A stretch of 38,862 bases of DNA from Apostichopus parvimensis (lineage: Eukaryota > Echinodermata > Holothuroidea > Aspidochirotida > Stichopodidae): NCBI GenBank assembly GCA_000934455.1, contig KN886593.1, positions 1 to 38,862 on the forward strand, in the 5' to 3' direction. Both the position numbers and the translations under genes were made by a program. The notes below the pieces were generated by a model. It saw only the letters and a program-made list of their open reading frames with translations, made no database searches and was not told the DNA's origin. Of this stretch, positions 31,090-38,862 are shown one piece after another (the first letter of the stretch is position 1; every line of letters begins with the position of its first letter).

Positions 31090-31625
31090 TCATTTGGACC
31101 AATTAGAAAGCTAAAAAAAACTTCCTAAGCTTCAGATTTATTGTAATGGCTTCACTTAACTCTTCACATTTTATGATGATGGAATTGGCTTCCTGTTGAA
31201 CGTAGAGGTTCACAATTAGAGTTAAATCACATGATACTCAATGGGTGGTCTCCAAAATACCTAACATCTGTTGTTTTCCCTGTTTATCATCATTATTATT
31301 CCAGATCTAGTCTTTCATCTACTTTTGTTCCGGTTTGAATGTTGTGCAAATGTACATCAAATCAAAGAACATTATTAAAAGAATGTTGTTTAAGTTATCA
31401 GTTGTTTTTTTCTTTATTTAGGTTTTTTTTCAAAGTGGCCTGATCTTGATAAGCCTTTGCTTCTGTCAGGTCTCCTCCACTGTATATACAGTTTGACTCT
31501 TTATCTTACATACATGAATTATTTATGTTTTTCTGAACATATTATTTATGTTTTACATATGTTAAAATATGTATTTCTCAGTTGTTCATGTGCAGTGGAA
31601 ATAAATAAAATAAATATATAAATTA
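31090..31625 (+). pseudogene. Non-LTR retrotransposon fragment (C-terminal part and 3' tail)
   Basis: Immediately after the SINE the sequence resumes with a residue string like FGPIRKLKK, which follows ...KTESIL in LINE reverse transcriptases. A 51-codon open stretch (31183-31335) reads NWLPVERRGSQLELN..., NGWSPKYLTSVV..., RSSLSSTFVPV. This matches the LHWLPV...FK...LNGLAPxYL C-terminal signature of CR1/Jockey-group ORF2. There is probably an internal deletion near 31140. The element ends in an A-rich tail GGAAATAAATAAAATAAATA near 31600-31620. Confidence 0.78.
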
Positions 31626-31934
31626 TATCGTTACCATGGAAATTATCCAGTGTCAGCTATCCTAACCTTTTATATCCTGTAATGTAAATATACACAGAGT
31701 ATTTCTTCATTAAAAAGTGAAACCTTTTATTCTTACTTATAAAACCTAGCACATGTGTGAACTCTTATCAAGTGAGGACAGCCATTTTGTTTGCAGAATG
31801 ACAGAAATTCAAGTGGTTTTTCATTATTTCAATATGCTACGATCAACTGTTAATAATTTAAAAAAATGTCATCCTAGAGTTTGATTAGTCTAAACTGACT
31901 TAAAGTATAAATGCACTTCATTTTCTTTTGATAG
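31626..31934. other. Non-coding DNA upstream of the 31935 exon
   Basis: AT-rich. Its last part has a possible branch site (CTGAC at about 31895) and a pyrimidine tract ending TTTTCTTTTGATAG, serving the next exon. Confidence 0.4.
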
Positions 31935-32105
31935 AAATTTGTAAGTATTCGACTGGCGACCCTGCACACCTCGATGGACGTATTCTTTTGGCCGGAAATG
32001 CTAACCGAGCTGGGTACAGACGGAAGACGTTTTGAAGTAGACGATTTTGAAATCAACGATTATTACGACGGTGTACATCCGAAGTACCGCCGTGGACATT
32101 CCTGA
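31935..32105 (+). CDS. Possible terminal coding exon of an unrecognised gene
   Basis: An acceptor TTCATTTTCTTTTGATAG precedes a stretch of clearly higher GC and codon complexity. The stretch ends exactly at a TGA (32103-32105) when read in phase 0: KFVSIRLATLHTSMDVFFWP, then EMLTELGTDGRRFEVDDFEI, then NDYYDGVHPKYRRGHS. A second frame is open to 32035 (phase 1: ICKYSTGDPAHLDGRILLAG, NANRAGYRRKTF). I favour the first because composition stays exon-like up to its stop. The DGVH word is compatible with the DxxH block of SGNH hydrolases, but that is too short to rely on. No upstream exon can be identified in the window. The promoter at 10.1 kb is one candidate start. Confidence 0.45.
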   Translation, partial: KFVSIRLATLHTSMDVFFWPEMLTELGTDGRRFEVDDFEINDYYDGVHPKYRRGHS

Positions 32106-33240
32106 GGCAGCAGAATGAAGAATTCCGGAATACATATTGACACAAAGTTTGGAATACATGCATATTATGGAGCCACACAGCAGAACAAATGAGTAAGGAT
32201 AGTGGAGGGGGGTGTATTTAACTCTGAAAGAGAATATTGTATACAGCGATAAATAGTTTGTTGGTATTTCATTTTGGAGAATACTGTTACAATACTTTAT
32301 CCCTTTCTCAGACGCGGTGAGTTTTCCAATCAATGTACATTTATGAATTCACTTTGACTTGAATTTAATTTTTAACCAGTTTTTTTTTTGGGGAGGGGGT
32401 TGGGGTCCTACAGTAGCTTCTTTGAAGTTCATCCTATGGTCAAAGAGCTTTATATGCAAAATATACTCTTTATAGGGATTGGGGGGGGGGGGGGGGGGGG
32501 GGGAGGGGTTCATACTCATTAATCTTCAAACTCAAATCCTCTTTTTTTCATCAATGATCATGAACACAAACAGATTGCTGATTTGATTCTTGGTAGGGAA
32601 AATATTTGGTTGCCAATGATCCATGTGATTTGAATGTAAATTCAGTCCATGTGATAATAGTGCAATACTATACTGACTAGTGTCAATATATAATGCTGAA
32701 CATGTGACAAAACTCCCACATACATTGTTCAAAGCTGAGTTGAATTTCCAACAATCTGGCGGTATGGTTAAAAAAACATGATAATGGGTGGATGAAATCG
32801 TCTGTTAAACTGTTCCACCAATATCATACCTGGAATGAAAAACTTTAATAGGCATAGACTAAAGAGTTAAAATGGACAGGCTAAGCATGACTGTAAAGTT
32901 GTGGATTTTATGGATCCAGAACCTCGCTAGTGCTGAAATGACGGACCGTAGATTTCTTAACTTCATTTGACTTTTGAAGCGTATTTTGGAAGTGAAATAT
33001 GTTTTTCCCAGTGAAAGGTCAACGGTAGAATGCTGAACAAGTGCTAGAAAATTTTCAAAAAGTTACTTTTCCTAGAGTCTCTTATCCAACAAATTAAGTC
33101 CTAGTTATTGAGGAGGGTGTTTAATAGACAATTAAAATCATCAAACTTTATAGAGTGTCATTTTAATGCTTGTTGACATGTGAGGGACAGCTGACCATTA
33201 TCTATTCATACTTGGAGACAATACTGATGACCTCTAACGA
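32106..33240. other. Non-coding region, possibly beginning as a 3' UTR
   Basis: No open frame of note and no clean AATAAA soon after 32105. It holds a T-run with GGGGAGGGGG at about 32380-32400 and a 23-base G-run at 32481-32503. Confidence 0.35.
32481..32508 (+). repeat. Poly-G tract (23 G, then A and GGGG)
   Basis: An unbroken run of 23 G, one A and four more G. It can form G-quadruplexes, and its length is likely unstable or uncertain in the assembly. Confidence 0.8.
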
Positions 33241-33477
33241 TTGATGATACTTAGTTGATTATTAATGATACTTAGCTGATTATTAATGATACTTAGCTGA
33301 TTATTAATGATACTTAGTTGATTATTGATGATACTTAGCTGATTATTGATGATACTTAGCTGATTATTGATGATACTTAGTTGATTATTGATGGTACTTA
33401 GTTGATTATTGATGATACTTAGTTCATGATTGATGATACTTAGTTGATTATTGATGATACTTGGTTGATTATTAATG
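33241..33477 (+). repeat. 21-bp tandem array, about 11 copies
   Basis: The unit TTGATGATACTTAGTTGATTA (or TTAATGATACTTAGCTGATTA) repeats with strict 21-bp periodicity and few substitutions. The variants are T/A at position 3 and T/C in TTAG(T/C)T. An ordinary minisatellite, AT-rich. Confidence 0.93.
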
Positions 33478-34506
33478 TTTGGGCAATTTTTGAAATTTGA
33501 AAAAAAAATGAAAATACCCAGAATGCAAAAGCAACTTATTCTGACAGTGTCGAAACCGCATCTGGCTGGAACCGATACACCTACGGTATTCCCAGTTTCA
33601 GATATGGATATTATATCTCACGAATATGGATAATGATATGATTCGACCCTCACCTTGCCGAAAAAGTGCAGTAGGCTATTAAATAATACTGTAACCGTCA
33701 TGGACATTTTGAGTACCCTGGGAAGAAATGGGTATGCAGACATTTGTCCTTTTTCTGGTCTGTGCTGGTTTTGCTAAGTCACGACACACACAGTTCAACA
33801 AGTGTAATGACATCCAGGTATTTGTTGAAGAGTGATTTGATAACATTATCTGGCGTAATCTTTATCAACTTCTGTATTTTTCTCTGAGCATATTACACAA
33901 TATTTGTTTTTTGACTCGCTCTGCTTTTGATGAGGTCGTTCGGTGCCATTTTGCGTGGAATGGTAGACTTTACTCTCTGGTTGCCAAACGATTTGTAAAG
34001 ATGATCGATAACCGAAAAAGTCAAAAACTTTGACCTCAATTTACTTTGGCATGTCACATGATGATGATGAAATCTGAAAGGAAAGTGACAGAAAATATGA
34101 AGTAGATTTTTGCTCTGTTAAAGGAGACAGAAATGCAACTATCAACTTCAGCATATATGAGAGAGATGTCTTTTGTGATGAACAAGCCATCCCTCTTCCT
34201 AACCATCCCCCTCCCCCCACCTTCCAAAGATTTCCAGAAAAATTGTGTCTCATGTTAAGAGCTTCACTATGTTAGATTCAGCAAACCCATCTCCTTCACA
34301 GAAATAAAAACATAAAGATCTTACACTTAAATGGGAATTGAAGGAATTGATGTCATAGATACTGTAGACTTGCTCAATTCTTCAGAGTGAAACCTTTTGA
34401 TACCTCCCCCAAACTGAATAAGATTTTTCGTAACTATAGGACGTTTTTCATCACAGCATATCTCTATTACAGAGATCAATGAAGATGGTCGTATTTGTCG
34501 TATTAG
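33478..34506. other. Non-coding region
   Basis: No supported gene or repeat. A pyrimidine run lies at about 34195-34222. Confidence 0.35.
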
Positions 34507-34730
34507 AAGTGTTAGCTCAGTGGTTAACGCCGGTACCTTTCAATCATAAGGTCCCAAGTTCGAGTCACTCCCAAGATTTATGTATGTCGTCCAATTACAG
34601 AGTTGTTGACAATTCATAATCATGGACGTTAAATATGAATGTAAGAGACTGACTTCGGTCAGCTTGCGGCTTTGATAAGCCAATGAGGCTTCTTCGCAAG
34701 TTCCTGCTTGCAGGAGGATCTAAAATACAA
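34507..34730 (+). mobile_element. tRNA-derived SINE (family A), copy 4, plus strand
   Basis: Plus strand, so the tRNA-like head is at the left: GTGTTAGCTCAGTGGTTAAC (A-box at about 34511-34525) and GTTCGAGTC (B-box, 34558-34566). The shared body ends GCAGGAGGATCTAAAATACA. A clean target duplication is not visible. It is nearly full length and lets the strand of the family be assigned. Confidence 0.9.
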
Positions 34731-36479
34731 ATTTGTTAATCCATTTTACCCGCTACTGAAATTTATTCATTTTACGTAGATTTAAGACAAAAATTAAACA
34801 AAATTATAGTGGTTTGAAGTACTTTTTGCTTTGTTTTAATGACCCTTGGGATTATCCTGTTTTATCTGTTCAGTGTTTAATGGTCATCAATAGATTTAAG
34901 GAGGTCATTTTATTCTATCATACTATTTCCTTTAAAAGTATCGCAAGTCTGAAAGAATGAAACATATTTGATAAAGATCTTGTAAAAAGGGAACACATTG
35001 ATCAAACTCCCTGCTCTTCATTTCTTGAGATAAAAATGATGTTTGAAATACATTTATTTCATTTGGAAAATATCACATACATTTCTTTTGGGATAGTACA
35101 TTGTGCAGCATCTTACGAGGTAAAACAATGATATCGCATTAATCTAGTTTTGTTTTTAATTGTTTTACACAACGCAATTAGAACAGGCCGTCCACATTGC
35201 AGTCACTGTATAAAGTTTGGTGAAGTCACTTGGTCATATCTAGCCAATAATGTCCCATTATACAGCTTTATTGATTTTCCATTGGTTATGTGATCATTTT
35301 AAAAAAAAAAAAATTTAGTTGTTGATGTAGTCCATGTATGACCTCACAGATGACGCACACATTTCCACATGAAATGAATAAAATCTGAGAAATTGAACAT
35401 TTTAGCAAGACATCGGTTAGCCAAATGTATAACATTTGTTTCTGTATCTCTTTACTACATTTTCTGTGTGTATTTACGTTGGCATCTAGAAGAAATATAA
35501 GAACACCTTTAATGTTGTAATTTAGTTGATTTACTGGGAAAATGCAGAAAACTGATTGTTAATATTCATATCAAAGTTATCCCTGGATGACATTTCGGTG
35601 CTCTCCCCGTGCCTTTATGTATGTTGGCTTGACTTTATAATATTATTTTACAAGTCTTAACATTCTGTTGGTTGGTGTTTCTCTTAACGGTGTTTTGGTG
35701 TCAAACACCGATAAGGACATAAAAGTTCCCAAGTACTACTACAACACTGGTCGATTAATAGTTAATAATAGATAATACCTTAATCCTTACCAGCAATTAA
35801 CAATATGGATCAATGTACATGGACGTAGATGCACCCTTGATGGTTATGAGGTGTTGTTTTAAACACCATTATTTACTAATCTAGGACATGCATTAATTAT
35901 GGTAACTGATGGAATGTTATAGTTCATCGACCTATCTATCATAGAAATCCATTGAACATGTGTAATTAACTTCATTTTGCATTTATCATATTTTAAACAA
36001 CTTAGATTGTAAAAATAATTAGTTGGAGATGTTGAATAAATTGCATCAGATGTTAACACCTAATTGTTCTTTATAATTTATTGTGTGTGTTATGAGGCTG
36101 TTTGTTATGAATTATTGGAAGCATCAGTTTAAGGTGTAAAGGAAAACAAAATGTTAATTCATTGTTCACTAAATGTTAATAACTTGACTGAAGACAGTTT
36201 TAAGATGCCAATTTGCCCGATATTCAGTACATTTGTTGTTGAAATTTTTCAAAAAGCTGTTTTCGTTTCCAAGATACACACATTTGAAAGTCTTGATAAA
36301 TCTGTGAAACTCATTGAATATGCGCATAAAATCACCTTAGGCCACAAACCTCTGTTCAGTGTCCTTGAAACGAAAGTTGTAAAAACAATGGAATAACACA
36401 ACAGAAAATTAGGCAGTCACTACCTTTACATCATCAGTGCGCATAATTATCTTATGTTTACTTCATTAATAAACCTAGA
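34731..36479. other. Non-coding region
   Basis: No gene supported. An A-run lies at 35300-35312. CGGTGTTT (35688-35695) and AAACACCG (35703-35710) form an 8-bp stem with a 7-base loop, and a related AGGTGTTG...AACACCA occurs about 140 bp on. Confidence 0.35.
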
Positions 36480-37030
36480 ATTAAGAAAAGACCTGTGAAA
36501 TGGTCAAAGATTGAAAACTTTGTAAACTCAAAAGTAAAACTTGGATGAACTGCATACTTGGCATGTTGATGAAATTTATCAAGTACCAACGATCAATATT
36601 GCATTCTGCAGAGGTCAAAAGGCATTGGAGGTCAATAGAGGTCAAAGTCTAAATACCTTGTACATACAATTTAACTCCAAAAGCAAAGCTTAGATAAACT
36701 TCACACATGATATGTCAATGCACCATATTGACTAGAAGATGCCTATTGTTTTTCTGCAGAGGTCAAAGATCATTTGAGGTCAACAGAGGTCACAATCTGA
36801 AAACCTTGTAATCAGACTAATCCAAAAGTAAAACTTGGATGAACTCAATAGTTGGTGTGTGGATGTACCTTATGAAATGTAAAATGTTCTATTGTTTTCT
36901 ACAGAGATCAAAAGGCATTGCGTGGAACTCAAGTATGAAACTTCTTGAACTGCAAAAGTAAAGCTTGGATTAACTTCATTGTTGGTATGCACTATGTAGA
37001 TGTACCTTCTTGAGTAGCAGGTCAAAATTA
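36480..37030 (+). repeat. AGGTCA-containing repeat array (about 150-165 bp units), copy 3
   Basis: Three to four units share AACTCCAAAAGTAAAACTTG, 'gatgaactncatacttggtatgtngatg', 'ctattgttttctgcagaggtcaaaag' and 'aggtcaatagaggtcaaagtctgaaaaccttgta'. AGGTCA half-sites occur at 36612, 36629, 36639, 36760, 36777 and 36787, with AGATCA at 36767. This is the best-preserved array of the family in the window. Confidence 0.82.
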
Positions 37031-37506
37031 GATATACCTATAAACAGGATAACTCTTCCATAAAGCTTTCGATAAGCTTGTGTACAGTTTACATTATATG
37101 TTCTCATCACACTAAGCCTGTTGGCTGTCTGGTTTTCTTTATTGCCTATATGGGGCAAGATATAACAATGGGTCATTCCTCACCTTATCCCATGCCCTCT
37201 CCCTACCCATCCCATCCCATCCCCACAAGTGAATCCTATCCTGAACTACATGAATGATTTCATAAATAGCAATACTTTATAATGACGAACATTTGCTATA
37301 AAGTAAGTTTTACAAACCGAAGGTCAAAGCAAAGTGAGAGAGAATCTGTTGTGGAAAATCAGCTTCACGTCTGTTATAGAATTGTTACTTAGATATGTGG
37401 AAGGCGTTTGCCAAAAGCTGGGATTGGGTTACCACTGTGCAAGAGTTTTGTTTTCATTTTAGTTTTGAAAGCAACCCTTATCATACCCTTAGTAGTATAC
37501 CTCAGT
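37031..37506. other. Non-coding region
   Basis: No supported gene. A (CCCAT)n-like patch lies at 37189-37222. Confidence 0.3.
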
Positions 37507-37870
37507 AACCTCACCCCTCCCCATCCCAACCCTCCTCTCCCCCAAATAATTCTCAGTGAAAGAACTAAGGTGACAAAGACTTTACACTAGTGATCAGTCA
37601 TCGGAACCATATGGTATAGCAAGCATACTTGAAACCCAGGGCAAAAATGGCTGGACCTTTTTTAAACAATCACAAACCACTGTATCATCCCTCCCTCCCC
37701 CCCCCCCCCACCCTCCTCTGCCCAAATGTTCTTCAATGAAGGAAATAAATTTGCAAAGACTTCACAGTGATCACATACTCCATATCAGGCCTACTTCAAA
37801 CCGAGGGCAAAAAGTGGCTGGATTTTTTTTTCTTTCATATCGACAAAAAAAAAACACCACTGTGTACCCC
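37507..37870 (+). repeat. Tandem duplication, two units of about 182 bp
   Basis: Unit 1 (37507-37688) and unit 2 (37689-37870) share, in order, a CCCTCCCC-rich start, AACCCTCCTCTCCCCCAAAT, TC(A/T)(G/A)TGAAAGAA, 'caaagactt(t/c)aca', 'gtgatcA', 'tacttgaaaccc(a/g)gggcaaaaa' and GGCTGGA followed by a T-run. The copies are clearly diverged. Confidence 0.75.
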
Positions 37871-38334
37871 TTGCAGTGTAGGACAAACTATTTTAGTTAT
37901 GTCGATAGTACGGAATGCAATTAACCCAGTCCTTTTCAAATTGCTTAGTCAAGTTCAAGTGGTGACTATGGAACCGTATCAAGTTATGTATCTTTACATA
38001 AACCACCAAAATATATTGATTCAAACATTTCCAAGAATTCCTGGGTTCTATTTAGTTAAACCTTGTGAGTAAATAAGGTGATTGATAGGCAGCATTGTTA
38101 CGTTCACAATCGCTTATTCTGTTTGTTGTTCATGCGTTTAAAGGTTGACTAGTTTCGTCAAACCCACGCACCTGTAGACACAACGTGACTGCTAGAACAG
38201 AGATCCACGTCTCGTAAGGGTAGTAGGTTACGATTTATATACATCAGTGGGTGGGTCAGTATTAAAAAAGGTCGTGATTTACGTAGATCACAGAGGTGTA
38301 GATTCCTGGGCTTTGTGAACACGCATTACTAAAC
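37871..38334. other. Non-coding region
   Basis: No supported gene. From about 38090 the sequence becomes richer in CpG, leading into the ACGT-rich patch. Confidence 0.3.
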
Positions 38335-38545
38335 CTTAATGACCCTAACGTGAGCAGCACGTACCGCACAAAGCACTGACGTACAACGTCTATGTACGTG
38401 CAAAACGTTTTTTATTAGTACAGTATGACGTCACGCGTTAAGAAACGCAAAACGTCATGGGCATTAGCAATTATCGTGCCGCAGCACGTTTCGCCGACGT
38501 ATACTCGTTTACGCACATACAAACTTCGTACGTCAACACATAATG
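38335..38545. promoter_or_regulatory. CpG/ACGT-rich patch with a perfect CRE palindrome
   Basis: A 210-bp stretch in which ACGT words recur (GTACG, AACGTC, TACGTG, AACGTT, GACGTCA, AACGTCAT, CACGTT, GACGTAT, TACGTCA). It includes TGACGTCA at 38426-38433, the full palindromic site for CREB/ATF-type bZIP proteins. CpG is frequent here and rare in most of the window, as in unmethylated regulatory DNA. No exon is seen next to it. Confidence 0.4.
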
Positions 38546-38769
38546 TGTTAGGAACAAACAAACGCCATATTCCATACCTATACCTAAAAACGGTTTATTG
38601 AGATATGAAAAAAATCATAGAAAACGTGACTCGTCACCCTTTCATACCGTAAACAGTACGTATAAATTGATCATTTCATCAAACGATGATGCAAACGTTC
38701 CCAAATATTTGACGCCCCAACTCGATTAGGCTACAACTACTTGAAAATGCTTCAACAAAAGGTTCCTTT

Positions 38770-38862
38770 CAAGGGCGTAGGAACCGGTGGGGCTGGGGGG
38801 CGCCAGCCCCCCCCCCCAGTGAAAAATATGGTGGGGCGGAAGTATCATTCCGCCCCCCCCCC
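38770..38862. mobile_element. Left end of a truncated hAT-like element
   Basis: CAAGGGCGTAGGAACCGG followed by GGTGGGGCTGGGGGG and C-runs has the same layout as the hAT ends elsewhere in this window. The right end lies outside the window, so neither the inverted repeat nor the target duplication can be tested. Confidence 0.45.

Noticed and set aside
34507..34580. A functional tRNA gene on the plus strand
   Set aside because: A- and B-boxes are present, but the cloverleaf is not completed and the same sequence is attached to a SINE body in four places. It is a SINE head.
35688..35710. CGGTGTTT...AAACACCG hairpin as a terminator or regulatory RNA
   Set aside because: The stem is only 8 bp with no transcript context. 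Such hairpins are expected by chance at this scale.

Overview
The window looks like a piece of an animal nuclear genome, not a bacterial one. It is AT-rich, its exons are short and bounded by AG/GT splice signals, non-coding stretches run for kilobases, and it is full of tRNA-derived SINEs, a degenerate LINE, hAT-, Harbinger- and piggyBac-type MITEs and minisatellites. The repeat mix suggests a marine invertebrate deuterostome, perhaps an echinoderm such as a sea cucumber. That placement is an impression from the repeats and is not proven by any gene here.

Region 1 (1-6.7 kb) is the 3' part of one plus-strand gene that begins upstream of the window. I can support three tandemly duplicated 69-nt exons (268-336, 760-828, 1009-1077; all phase 1-1), a 161-nt exon (3151-3311; phase 1 in, phase 0 out) and a large terminal exon (5018-6400) that encodes a very acidic Glu/Asp/Lys-rich tail ending in a basic cluster. 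A poly(A) signal follows at 6707. The phases agree across all visible junctions. I do not recognise the protein.

Region 2 (6.7-31.9 kb) has no convincing multi-exon gene. It contains a C-rich minisatellite (7.6-7.9 kb), a promoter-like segment with two inverted CCAAT boxes and a TATA-like element (10.09-10.27 kb), and a hAT element with a second hAT nested in it (11.78-13.51 kb), both with 8-bp target duplications. Further on come two more hAT MITEs (16.2 and 17.2 kb), a Harbinger-type MITE (19.1-19.7 kb), a 1.5-kb minisatellite (21.4-22.9 kb), two copies of a TTAA-flanked MITE, and a reverse-transcriptase fragment with a YADD box split by a SINE (30.5-31.6 kb).

Region 3 (31.9-38.9 kb) opens with a short exon-like segment at 31935-32105 that has a good splice acceptor. 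It may be the last exon of a gene starting near the 10.2-kb promoter. The remainder is repeat-rich non-coding DNA, with a 21-bp tandem array, a SINE, and an array whose units carry AGGTCA half-sites at 10-bp spacing. Near the end is a CpG- and ACGT-rich patch with a perfect CRE palindrome, and at the very end a truncated hAT-like end.

No prokaryotic-style system, CRISPR array, toxin or viral gene is visible. The observations most worth following are the tandem exon amplification with a datable SINE insertion, the AGGTCA (DR4-type) repeat arrays, and the shared G-run/C-run architecture of the hAT elements.
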